Below are positions 1 through 12,300 of a stretch of 64,000 bases of DNA, piece after piece. The position numbers and the translations under genes are program-made. Each line of letters starts with the position of its first letter. The stretch's first letter is position 1. The notes below the pieces were generated by a model. It made no database searches and was not told the origin of the DNA. It was given only the letters and a program-made list of their open reading frames with translations. Source of the DNA: Ciona intestinalis (lineage: Eukaryota; Chordata; Ascidiacea; Phlebobranchia; Cionidae); contig NC_020167.2 in the NCBI RefSeq assembly GCF_000224145.3, positions 924,927-988,926 of the forward strand, read 5' to 3'.

Positions 1-2736
1 AATGTTTTATAGTTATAATATTATATAGTAGTAGCAATAAGCAAGATGAGAAGTGCTGATTCGTCTTTGTGTAGTTATTGTTGTGTCAATATTGAGACTA
101 AGCGCCTCATGCTACGTTATTATAGAAACAACTACAACATACAAATAAGCAAGCAAGTTTAAATTGATCAGTTTGGGATTTTTGGTTAGTTTTCTATGTT
201 TAGTAACAAAATAATTATTTTTTACAATTTATATATACATACGATTTTAGTGACAGAGAAAACTCACAAGTCGCAAAGTGATTGTTACCTCACAAGTTGA
301 CCGAATAGAAAATCTTAGAGAAAACTTTGCTAGAAAGAGAATTGCTTCGTGTTGTCGCGTAAAGACGAGTTAGATATAAATCTTGCTCCAAAATCAAACA
401 AAAATTGTTTCATCTCGATAGTCGTTAAACTGACGAACCGTGACTGTTGCTGCGTTTATATTTACCGATCAACTGTTTCCATATCGCCATACGAACACTT
501 TTGCCTCTTATTTAAAACAAAATACTTGTATTTTTAATTTACTCTGTACACCTTTCCTTTTACGTAAACAGTATTGCTTTGGGGCTAGTGTTGTCGGTTA
601 TATCTTCATTCAAGTGAACGTTAAGTTGGATACATTTTACGATGTGCAAATAACTTAATTTAGTTGATGATTTTTAAAGGAACGCTTTGTTATCTCTTTG
701 GACCGATGTAAACTGACAGCGTCACACTTAATTATAGACTAAGAAACAAAAAAATAAAAATACCATTTTTTTTTTGCTTTAGTGCTTAATATAGGCCATA
801 TTACAACCAACTGCAGTTAATTCTGCACATGAGCAAGCAACAACGCTCGTTATTCTACGAATGCCATGTTTCATGCGCCTCGTGACCGCTTTTACCGCAT
901 ATAACATTTTGGCTGCATGTTGAGGTTTCTTGTACACGTTGAAAAAAGGACGCCTAAGACAAAGTTACGGGCACCGTCGGATCAATACTGTCTGCAAGTG
1001 CATTTAGTTAGGCGTTCTCGGGTGACTTAATGACGTCACAAATTGCACATAAAACGTTTGATCAAAACAAGATGGCGGCAAAAAAATTGATACACGAAAG
1101 TTAAAAAAATTAGTATCATGGTTGTCTTATATTGAGCATTCAATTCTTCGCTGTCCTTTGTGTTATGTATTCTGTTCATTTTATATTTATTTGCAACAAT
1201 ACGCGATACGTTTATTTAGCGTAGTTATTCAGACGCCTTTTAGTCAGACGGGTTACTATTGTAATATTAGAAACAGTCATTGTTATAAAACAATAGCCGT
1301 ATCTGATATACAATGGAAGGAAAAATACCGTCCGACTTGTTTTTAACTTTTGGCCATGTTGGACTTCTTTTTGCTGCAAAATGTTTAAAATTGCTAAACA
1401 GACTATTATTAGTTGTGTCTATTTCATATATTTTTGCGAAAGTAAGTTTTGCTTGATACCATGACGCACGTTATCAGAGTGGGAAAATTTTAAATAATCA
1501 ATGTTGTTGCATCTACCATGCTGTCATTATACCTGATCTGAAGTCTACCTGGATAAAGGTAGTGAGAAACTGGACTATTGATTTTGGCTTTGCTAATGCA
1601 GAATAATTTTCGGGTAGACCAAGTACCTGTCAGTGTTTGCGGACGAAAAGTTAAAACCTTTTTTATGACTTTCAACTTGTTTTGTTAAACTTACTTATTA
1701 AATGTATAAAAATGGTGGGGGACACATTTAGCACATAATATCCAATATCCTGATCGTGTTTTAAACAATTATAGTCTATGGGAGTCGTAAGAATGCGTGT
1801 TCTTTCCTACCAAATATAACGAACTATACCAAATAAGAATAAAATAAAAAAGGTGTCCCATTTCCCCAACCTACCGTAATATTTAATTTGTTTTTTTAAT
1901 TTTATAAGCAATCTGTAGATGTTTCAACTTCACTCTAAGTTTTGTTTCCACATTAAACAAAACAAATTAGTCATCACCTTATATAATTTAGCACATACAA
2001 ACATGCTTATACCATCTCGCCAATAAAGTTTACATCACAAAATTTCAAAATAAAACACATGCAAGTTTTATAGGATTACACCGAAATGGAAAGATGATTC
2101 TTGGGAATAATACATCGTCTACTTCATCAAGTCTAATCAAGCCTTTAATTCGCGATCTTGCATCGGTGGGAATATTCGCAGAAACCTGAGCGACATGAAT
2201 AATTCATATTCAGTCTTGTTACGTGCGCTAACACAACTACATTCGTTACATAATTAGATTGTTGACGGTCTTGTAGGCGATACTGTGTTAGAAAAGGTTG
2301 TGTTCTGTGGAAATCTGTTACTATTAAAATTGTGCAGAAAACTTTTTGTGCATTGACTGTTTGTTTAGATTCGCATAGGCTATTCCCCTGTGTTTGTCTT
2401 TTTCTTCAAGAATGTGAGAGATTGCTTTGAGTAAATAATGTGAGGAACAGCAGACCAGGTGTCACACAACACAGCAAGACGCTTCATTAATTCACGGAAA
2501 TGTAAAGACAGAATAGCAAATGTTGACAAAAACGAAACACTTATGTCTATTTTTTATGTAGTTCAAAGGGAGGCATGTTTGTGCTCAATTGTAATCGATA
2601 ATTACACACATGGGGCACTTCGGATGTTCTTAGTTTATCATATAACTAATAATTGCTACCATATAACTTGGTTTCAGACTCTCGTATAGGTAATAAATCA
2701 ATAGGCAATTGTTTATTCTAAGTTTTGAATGTCCGG
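1..2736. other. 5' part of left arm, no protein gene seen
   Basis: This stretch is matched in the right arm at 34,343-36,506 but I see no coding exon in it. Short frames (for example 349-537) are kept in both arms, but they have no recognisable domain and one copy is broken near its end. Around 1,031-1,038 there is a perfect TGACGTCA CRE palindrome, followed by AAGATGGCGGC at 1,070-1,080; neither was found in the matching part of the right arm. A MITE lies at 1,705-1,881. Confidence 0.6.
1705..1881. mobile_element. MITE (TAGTAGGGTGGGG family)
   Basis: The ends pair as GGTGGGGGACAC...GTGTCCCATTTCCCCAACC. The internal signature is shared by the family: TCCTGATCGTGTTTTAAACAA, a CTATGGGAGTCGT block, and ACTACCAAAT or a variant. 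Confidence 0.65.
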
Positions 2737-5700
2737 ATGCAGCTTCCAAAACTGAATATGGACGACGTGTCGTGCGACAAAGAAATGAAGTAAGTTTTAA
2801 TATCTTTTTATCTTTTTTGATTTTTCAACATGTGTTTTAAAACATGATTTTACAAAACTGTAGTCAAAAATTACCACAAGTTGGGATTTAAATGCTGTTC
2901 GTTTGTCAAAACAACAAAATTAATGGCTCAGCTTCATCATAATAAAAATGTTAATCAATCCCGAGCCCTGCATAAGCGTATATCACTGGTAAAATGCGGT
3001 TTTTATAATTCCTGGTTTCTCTCTTATCAAATAAAATAATCCCCGCACCGTGAGAAATCAGTTTTGCGTTTTCCACATGGTTAATTCTTTATACCGCAGA
3101 ACGTTTTCAGCAGAATCAATTCTTTAAATACTTCGGATGGGGTTTAAACAAGAAAGCAAAAATCGTGAACCTGTAAACTGTCGAATGAAACATTGCATTG
3201 GCCTAAGTATAAAGAAACTTTTTACCACTGACTGAAACTGAGAGTCTATTGCGGTATAAGTACTATACCATAAAGTTACAAACATCCATTAAAATATTTA
3301 GGTTTGGTATATTGTAAACTTTCCTAAAAAACAAAGTCCTCTCATAGAAGTCTTTTGAATTATTGATTCAAATCTGCTCATTCCCAGTAAATTAAACATA
3401 GTACTGTACAGTAAGATAGGATATCGTTAGCTCCCTGATTGTGTTTCAACATTTAAGAACGCTCGATTCGTAGGAATATGGTTGTAGAATTCTGTGAACA
3501 TTCAATGTTTACTATACCAAACGGTACAAGAAAAGAGACTGTCCCGTCTATTACTTCATTGTAGTATATAAATGTTGCTACTGCTACGTCTTCATACTCT
3601 CGCTTGTAGTTGCATCAATTTTGCAAAATATATTAAATTAAATGTAACTTACTTTATCCTCGGGTGACCGGAAAACGACAGGCGTTATAACACGGGTGTG
3701 CACATACCTCGTGCCAGCTGACGAGTTACCATGTATGTTACTTTGTGGGTGAATATTTTTTGAGGGGATCTTTTCGTTTTTTTTAATATATGGCTGATAA
3801 TTTGGAGAACCAATTGCCGTAAAGTGTCTTACCTAAGGACACAAACGCCCACAACAGTAGCAGCGACAAGCCTTGAACCAATTAACTATTGCTATTGGTT
3901 ATAGGCAGGCGCGCTAACCATTATGCGTCGGACTTGGTATTATTCAGATGGTGTTACTTTTACCCGACACTATGTTGCCTATTTGAGGGGTTGCATAGAG
4001 TGTAGAATTGGCAGATATACCAGAAACAATAGTGAAACATATATCTTACCTGCTTAATTTTAATAAAACATCCATACATGTCTTTTATTTGCTGTTTGAC
4101 GTTAAATATTAAAGCGCTATAGAGTTGTAATTTTCATTTTTTGCATAATAGATTAATGTACACACACGGCGGTGACCAATTTAATCAAAACACTTTTTCT
4201 TTTTTAGATTTAGTATCTCGTAACAGATTGTTGTAAGATAAAATTAAATATTTAGAACCTGTGTCCTGGATCATTAAGCTTTAAACTAAATATTACGAAC
4301 CATTCAAGAATATTCAATGTATAGTAGGGTGGGGAAAGATATGTGCCACCTTTTCATTCTATTATCTCGTCTAGTTTAGTAATAAACAGAGAACATAAAA
4401 AATTAAAAGTGTATTCTTATGACTCCCCATAGACCGTTGTTAGTTGTTGAAAAAATGATCAGGATATTTTGTCTTCTCCCACCCTACTATACATGGATAC
4501 GCTAAAAGTTTGTTAAATAAATATGTCACAAAACAATTGTCATTTTTCATAGATTTTCGAGGTCCAATAAACAACTCCACTAAATTGATTTTTTACAAAT
4601 CAATCGAAAAACTACCTTTAAACTTAAATGATTCAATGTCGAACTTAATTACTAAGTGACCTCGTTCGTTTGGCTTAAATGACCACATTGTTGCGGCGTG
4701 AAACATCGACGATTTTAGCAAGACAACGATTGTTTTGCAGATTAGAACATATTGTGGCTGAGTTAACGCCTACACTTTAGGGCCCTAGACTGTCGTGCAA
4801 AATGTGGAGTTTGTAAACTTTGGTCTCAAGTACATTAAAATTGATAAACGTTCGTTTCCACTTTCGTTGGTAAAGTATATTACTTAGCTGTAAGTGCAGC
4901 AATTACGAGTCGTTTCTCTTATGCATTAATTGTAGATACAGGTACAAAATACTATAACAATTAAACTCTACTTTATATGATATGCTAGGCCTTACGATAT
5001 ACTAAATTACTGTTTGGTTGGATTTTACTAAAAGTTGTTAAAATTTAATAAAAATTTTTTTATATATGTATAACAAAAAATCTGCTGTTACCTTTCCTGC
5101 AAAACATATCAAAATATTGGCACATAATAACATACCAGAATTCATGATGAAGGGTTGATTATCTGATAAACTTAGCTGGTTTGGAGAATTTTCTCACTCA
5201 GCCTGATTCTAAGAATTCTCGGCCTGTCTGCATTAACGAACGTGCGCGAATGTGAAGTGCTAACTGCCGACACCTTGTGTGTCACAGTTTAGCAATTCGG
5301 TTTCTTGTGTTAGTTGTTACATATTTAATATTGTTTCATACCAGATTCAAATGTATTCAAGAGTTCTTGTTTGTAACAGTTAATTTAATATTACGTAACA
5401 ATTACTTAATTGTTTCGTTTGCCACCACTCATCTGAGTTATATCTGTATTTGTTGTGACATAAACTCGAATTTTGTTTAGGTTTAAATAAAAACAAACAG
5501 AACTTACCACTATGGTTATTTATACAGAGAAAATATGCTTATACTTTACACGTTATACGTCACTGAAGCACGGCCTACCAGACAGTGCGCCAAAGCTGTT
5601 ATAACTTATAAGACGAATTATAAGACGAAGTTTACGCGTAATTTCCCGGATCTGAACTGATTACTAAAATGTGTGCAGCAACAAACTTGTGGTAAATATA

Positions 5701-6906
5701 CTTGTCAAAGCTTGAACCAACACATAACATACTGGTAGTTTGTAGTAGATAATATGAACGTAATAACCGTTTCTTTTGTTTAGTGTGACAGACTGAATTA
5801 GTACAATTTCTTAAGAAGTTACCTATGTATTTTATAAAACCAGCCTATAACACACTTACTGAGGAAAGGTCAAGAGAGAATAAGCGTTTTATGCGTGTCA
5901 GTCGCGTGCGATAACATCTCGTTCGTCGCACCCACAAGATGAATACAATCAATGGTAAATCAATAAATACCTTTACTCTTCCAACGTATACATAGCCAAA
6001 TAGAATCGAAGATTAACGATTTCCGTTCTCTCTGGGGATGAAATCATAACTAATTATCCTTGGCGTAGAACTTGAATAAAATACCAAAATCGCCTTCCGT
6101 TGGGTAATGAATGTTTGTGTTGTTAAATATCCCTTATAATTATTATCTATTATAGTTCGGCAAATTGGTTACAACATCTGTCGCTAACCCAGGGGTAATG
6201 GGTTAAAGGCTCGTTGCTGCTGCCATTATTGTGGGCATGACACCTAACGACATTTGCTCCAACCCAGTGGTCACTATTGGGTTTACAAATTATTAGAAAA
6301 ATACACACAGATAATAGCCACACTAACTTGTGAACTTGTACGAGGTGTATGAACCCCGTGTTTTAACGATTGTAGTTTTCCGACCAAGCGAGAATAATGC
6401 AAGTTACCTTCATTGATTCAATTCAAATGTTGAATATTCCAAAATATGTAAACCTAATATTTTAATATTTACCTGTGCACTTATACGCTCAAACATTAAA
6501 GTGAAAATAATTGCGTTTTGTCTTTCCGCCTTTGCAAACTCCCACGACGTTGGTTACCGAGACCGCAGAGACGAAATAAATTCATTTATTCATTCATTCA
6601 ACCTTAATTATTTTACATTATTGTGTATTTGTTCGATATAAAACATATTCGTATCCACTGTAAACACAATAGGCACCGATTTTTCTTGCTATTAGGGCAG
6701 AGCGTCAAAGCAAAGCGATACAAAAGCTCTTCGATCAATATCAGCAAGGAAGAGGAAAGAAACCGACTCTGTCATCAGTTTTATTTCAACGTTCCACTTC
6801 CAGAAACAAGTCTCGTCCAAACAGCGGTACAGTCAACATCGGGAAGCAAGCTTCCAAGTTTTACTTTATAACTGGAATCATTCTGATGATGTTGAACCTG
6901 CCTCAA
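2737..6906 (+). CDS. 5' exons of left receptor gene (N-terminal extension with hydrophobic segment; link to core uncertain)
   Basis: Two exons, 2,737-2,789 and 6,696-6,906, join in frame through an AA|G codon and give 88 codons. Donors are GTAAGT at both ends and the acceptor is TTGCTATTAG. The first Met (MQLPKLNM) follows an in-frame stop, and two later Mets in exon 1 are possible starts. The product is basic and polar (GRGKKPTLSS, SRNKSRPNSG), then has a hydrophobic run (FYFITGIILMML) that could act as a signal or signal-anchor segment for the receptor downstream. Both exons are kept in the right arm with the same lengths (53 and 211 bases), frame and splice sites, with only a few amino acid changes, which supports a real coding role. 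The oddity is that exon 2 ends in phase 0, while the core exon at 9,357 needs two carried bases. Either an exon is missing from this model or the core starts at its own Met. Confidence 0.6.
3640..3945 (-). mobile_element. tRNA-derived SINE
   Basis: On the minus strand it opens with a tRNA-like head (TGGTTAGCGCGCCTGCCTATAACC) and ends in the body shared by all copies here (GTAACTCGT...GTCGTTTTCC). It lies in intron 1 of the left receptor. Confidence 0.6.
4320..4491. mobile_element. MITE, inverted relative to the 1,705 copy
   Basis: It runs from TAGTAGGGTGGGGAAAGAT to CTCCCACCCTACTATA and reads the family core in the opposite direction (ATGATCAGGATATTTTG). It lies in intron 1 of the left receptor gene. 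Confidence 0.75.
6175..6300. mobile_element. SINE fragment, left arm only
   Basis: It has the words GACACCTAACGACATTTGCTCCAACCCAGTGGTCACTA of the SINE family. No match was seen at the equivalent right-arm place. Confidence 0.5.
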
Positions 6907-7045
6907 GTAAGTTCATTTTTATCATTTTAAGATTACTCGTGTCCACGAAAGGGTCAGCTGTCGTTCTCCACTTGTTTAACTGTAAAATCCGATAATTTAT
7001 CTGATATGACTTTTTTTCAAATGTATGATCTCTTTTTAAATGATA

Positions 7046-7241
7046 TATAGTAGGGTGGGGGAGATGGGACACATTTCGTTCTATTTTTTCGTCTCGCTTA
7101 ATAGTAAAAAAAGCAGAACAATGAAATAATTTTTAAACCTTATATCCTCACGACTTTCATAGGCCGTTGTTATTTGTTTAAAACACAATCAGAATATTTC
7201 GATATTAAGGGTTAAAGGTATCCCATCTTTCCCCGCAGTAC
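7046..7241. mobile_element. MITE just after left receptor exon 2
   Basis: The left end TATAGTAGGGTGGGGGAGATGGGACAC pairs with TATCCCATCTTTCCCCGCAGTA. The right arm lacks it at the matching place, so it is arm-specific. Confidence 0.75.
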
Positions 7242-7776
7242 TAAATCTAATTTTAAACTATATATCTTTATTAAATTTTGAAAATATTAAAAAGTAAAAG
7301 TGGTTTACTTTTTTGCATTATTCTAGAAGGGAACTAAATGTAAATTCAGAATTAATAAAATTTGCCCAAAATTGGAACGTATCGTGCTCTTGCGCTTTAG
7401 ATTAGCATAAAAGATATAATCGCAATCTTTAGGCAAAACACAACAGCTTGTTGAACTAAATATTTGTACTTAATGTGCTTTCCGAGAAACGGCAAGCAAC
7501 GAATTCTTTTCAATGTATTGAATACTCCCTTCGTTTCTAAAAATTAATAATAAACCCCATGTGCCGCCTAAAAAAACCCAAGCGCTGGAATAAAAATTGT
7601 TGAACGATGAAGCATGGTTAATAATGTTAAACGATCAACGTCGTCACTGTCTTGTGGTTTCAAAGTATAATAACGAAGTATTTATAATAAAACAAATTCT
7701 TTCCGGGCTTTAGTAACTTAATGTTGATATACATGTCGAGTAAATGCTTTTAATGTTTGGTAATTAATAATTATAT

Positions 7777-7965
7777 TATAGTACGGTGGGGAAAGATGGG
7801 ACACCTTTTGCACAGAATATCTAAACATCGTGGTCGGTTTTAAACAATTAACAATGGAGAGTCGTGTGGATTTGGTTTTATAATTTTCTTAATGTTCCTT
7901 GTTTACTTCCAAACGAGACGAGTAAATAGAGTAAAAAGATTTGCCAACCTTCTCCACCCGATATA
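7777..7965. mobile_element. MITE in left receptor intron 2
   Basis: The left end is TATAGTACGGTGGGGAAAGATGGGACACC. The right end is worn (CTTCTCCACCCGATATA). Confidence 0.7.
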
Positions 7966-8729
7966 CCATATAATGAATGTAAGGATTTTGCGCTACGAAA
8001 GATACAAATTTCAAGCTCAAACGATGGTATAATAAAAAGAGACGTACGTGCTAATCAACTGTGTCATTGGTCGGATAATACTGTTCAAGTTAATGTTATT
8101 CATGATGCAGGTTAAGTTTTGTTTCGTGTATTTACGTACGTAATAAACATCATCAAATCAGATTAAAACGAAGAACGCGTCTTATAATCTGCCTTCAGTT
8201 TCAATTGAGTAGAAATTGGCAAATTATTGCACGTTTTATGCTCCTTTTCTTTTTTGAAACGATTTTTATTTTATTTTGATGTCAAACTGTTTTAGCAAAC
8301 CTAAACCTTATTTTTCATTTGTTGCCGTATATATGCGGTTATTTTAGCGTTGTGATAAAAATGGAGACAAAAAGTCTTTGTTGATGGCGCCATATAATCA
8401 CCTGTTTAATGTTGGGTGGGAAAACCTATCTGCTCAAACGTATGTTGTTTTCTTCGTCTGATATTGTTCCAATTAATGTCTCCACAATGACGTACTTTTT
8501 CGTTATCCTAAGGATAATATAGAGATTAAATGCCATATTTATATTTATATTAAACGCAGAGCGACACTACACTTCGGTAATCTCAAATTTAAATGGATTT
8601 TATATTTTTTGTTACGTCAGTGTAGTACTTGCTAGTTTTAGAACGCAGGGAAATAGGTTTAAATGTTTTCAGTGTATAATACAAAGATTGCAAGGAGAAT
8701 GCGCAGCGCTCTAATTCACAATTCACACA

Positions 8730-8922
8730 TATAGTAGGGTCGGGGCAGATGGGGCACCTGTAGCCCATAATATAAAAATATCGTGATCGTGTTTTAAACA
8801 ATTAACAACGGTCTATGGGAATCGTGGGGATACGGTTTTATATTTTTTGAATATTCTTTGTTTACTACCAAATGGGCCGATCGAATAAAAATGTGTGTCT
8901 CATCTTCCCCCATCCTCCTATA
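8730..8922. mobile_element. MITE in left receptor intron 2
   Basis: The left end is TATAGTAGGGTCGGGGCAGATGGGGCACC and the right end CTCATCTTCCCCCATCCTCCTATA. The ends still pair but have drifted. Confidence 0.7.
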
Positions 8923-9096
8923 TCTTACGATCTGTTTAGGTGAAATAAATTAACAATTATATTTTGGCCGAAGAAACACTACACGCGATTGCTCAACCAA
9001 CTGTTTGTGTCCGAAACAGTGTCCCGTAAATTCTTACCCACTCAGTAGAATAACTGACGACCGAAAGCAAACAACTATGAAGTAAAGTTGCTACAG

Positions 9097-9219
9097 GAGG
9101 CGTACCGACGCAGGTCACATCAGTACATAGAGTTCAACGCGAAAAAGGCGACGCAAAGAAGTTGTGTCGTGCGGGCTTTATCTTTATATTTAGTGGAACG
9201 TTGTTCAAATTCGTCATAA
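9097..9219 (+). other. Conserved candidate exon/ORF before core exon (left copy)
   Basis: After an acceptor-like GCTACAG there are 40 open codons (EAYRRRSHQY...ERCSNSS) and a stop. The frame is the one that would follow exon 2 (phase 0). The right arm has the same 123-base open stretch at 22,821-22,943 with three amino acid changes and an acceptor-like AATACAG. Read through to the stop, it would end the 88-codon 5' ORF as a separate short protein. Alternatively, splicing out at CAG|GTCA after 17 bases would restore the phase needed by the core. It could also simply be promoter or 5'UTR sequence. Confidence 0.3.
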
Positions 9220-9375
9220 ACTGAAAAACGTGTCTCTGAATTTAAATGCTCTTTAAAAAGGCTTTGAGTTTTTTCAGAAATTATTATTCAGTTTCATTAG
9301 AACTAAAATTAAACAGACAATTTAAAAAAATATTTTCCATTTACAATTTAAGTCAGGGTCTGTTGTATAAGTGCG

Positions 9376-12300
9376 ATGCCAAACGAAAGTGACTATCCTG
9401 CTGTATTAGAACAACTAATCGAAGAGTCGTTAGGAGACAGATGTTTCAACTTAACACAAGATTATGTCATAGAAGACGCTGGTAGCGCATATGATAGCGA
9501 CTACTACAATGACGAATATCTCGATTACAGTGGCAACCAGCAACCACCTGCAGATTGCTTTTTTCTACAGGTTTAAATCTTCGATCGTCTTTTGTTTCTC
9601 GATATTTTGTAATTTCTTTAGAACGAAATATTTTGCTTAACGTGGCACCAGGTGCATTATAAATTGTATCTTATAATTAGGGGTCGAAGCTGCATATTGC
9701 AAACACAATGATGAACAAATAATGTATACCGTCATATACTACAATAACGTACTTTCTATCCAAAAGCATCATAGGCTTATTACGACTTACATGCTGATGT
9801 CTGATGTGATAGCATGTCCGCTGAGTTGTCTGCTATACTTTTGTACGAATAAGGAATAAGACGAATTTGGTCGCATTCGTAGAAACAGTCGTGGCGGCGT
9901 ATATGTATACACCACAAACATTTGTAGTTAAGCCGCACCACTTGATAGTTTCAATCTTTAAAGCAACCAAGAAATGGCAAACTGCAACACTTTGCGAACA
10001 CACATATCGGCAACTACGCCAGTTTAATGTGAAATGGCTGGAGTATTACTATACCGTTGTAGTTGTAATGTTTACATCACTGGTCGTTAATCCAGATAAT
10101 CCTTCAGAGAATTTTGGTGTTGCGTGCCAGAAGCAATTTGAGTCCGAGGATTTTTTAGAAAATAGAAAAATACAAAATTATTTGCTCGTAATCGCGTTTT
10201 CCAAGAATCACCCGACTTGACCTTCTATGAATTCAATCAAAAACTAAAATTAGAAACAAATTAAAAACAATGTCTGGGATGTGATGAAATTATGTTTAAA
10301 GCCAGTTCCGAAGCGACTTCAATTAATGGGTGTAACTTAGTAATGCTTACGCGGCGGTACAAAGACAGACGTTATAACAGATATCTTCTGTTACATACAT
10401 CCCGTGTTCGTTAAAAACACCTATGTTGATTTGTGTGATAATTCTTTAGGATTTTTCATGTATGGCTGACATTTTAGACAGCTCAAAGTGAACCATAGAA
10501 ATAAAATGAAGTGGTTTTTGATGGTGCCATCGTTCTAAGACTGTCTTCAGTTTATTTTTTCGTTATTTTACCTTTAATTACAAAATACTTTTTTTTCAGA
10601 CAAAACCAGAAGAAGTCCACCAAACAATGTGCAAATACATGAAATACAAGGAACAATGCGAAAAAAGCCTTAACGAAACATTGAAAAACTTTGAAAACCG
10701 TAAGCATGTTTAATAATATTACTCAAATATATAAAAATTATAATGTGCAGGGCCAAGGGAACGCAAGATTGTACTAAAGTAGTCTTACAGTAAAATTTAA
10801 CCAGAATTTTTTCTTTACAGAAACGTTCTGTCCTGGTTTCTTTGATAGACAAATATGTTGGCCTCATACTCCAGCTGGACAGCTATCCACTGAACCTTGT
10901 CCTTCCTATATTGAATGGAGAAATGGTAAATATAGATAGACCAGGAATATTTATTGCTTTATATTATCTATTATATCCATGGCTTTGTATGGTACAACTT
11001 GTTTTAAATCGTGGATATGTGGTCGTTTGCATTTAAAGTATTAGACCACGTCCACACGTAAGCATCTTCAGTGAGATTCTTGTCGATTAGAACGTGGGAG
11101 AAAAAAACCCTCTCTCTTATCTGAACGTTTGCTTCCTGCGGAACATTGTTTACATTAGTGGCGCACACTTGCTTGACAATCTCCTATATCGTAATCTTGC
11201 AATCTAAATCTCGTGCTATGCAAAGGTCGTCTTGTGTCGGGTTATTTTCTGGGAATACATTAGCAGGCACAAACGTTATGATTGTTATCATTGTGGTGCA
11301 AATGAAGGCTTGCCAAGTTAAACTAAGGGCACGGAAGGTTAAGCGGGAATCACCTTATAATATGACTTGCATTGCTTTTGTTGGTTCCGCCAGACAAAGA
11401 TTATTTAAACCTAAGATACAAGAAAGGCCCACAAAATATTTTTAAGGTTTTGTTACGACGTATCTTTTAACGAAGTAATTCATTTACAAGAATCGCTTGT
11501 TGCGTATCGATTTTGTGAATTCGATGGTTCTTGGATGGTTCGAAATGACACAGGACAAAGTGTTCAGTGGGTGAACAGAATACAATGTGATGTGGCAACA
11601 AATGGACTTCAATACGAGCTTGGACCACTTGAGGGGGGACCAAAACACAACGATGTACGTAGAAAACTATCTTCTTTATCTGTATAGCCACACTAAAAAT
11701 AATAATTGGTGCTTTTTTATCCGCAGATTTTTGACGTAGTAATAAAGATATACACGGCGGGCTACATCTTTTCCCTTGTGTGCATGGTCATTGCATTATT
11801 CATTCTAATGTTTTTCAAGTGAGTGTCTGCTATTTTCCCGCAAGAAGATTTTTATTTACCATTTGATTTATTTGAATTTATTACAGAAAGCTTCATTGCA
11901 CCAGAAACTATATCCACATGAACCTAATGTTATCATTCATCGTTCGCTACGTGGCAGTCATGGTTAAAGACAAAGTACTAGAAGATCATTACGCCGTTGG
12001 TCAAACCAACCTTACCCAAATGGAAATGTCGCAATATTGTGACGATGTGGCTGGAACTGATGGACTAATGGTTAGTATAATGCGTAAATGTATCCATAAA
12101 AATATTTTCTTTACCACGACACATTTGAAACAGTCACTGTTTCTTAAATAAACTATAGGACATACCTACCTACAAATACACCCATGGTTTTATAGGCGAA
12201 ATTTATCACAATTGTTTGTTTATAAAACATGTGATTTGTTTTTTGAATAACTCCTTTGAGACAGGTAGTACAGGCTTGCGCGCATTCTTCGCTGTGGTCT

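Noticed and set aside
349..658. Short frames kept in both arms (349-537 and 35,946-36,161)
   Set aside because: Similarity is explained by the duplication; the right-arm copy is frameshifted near its end and no domain is visible.
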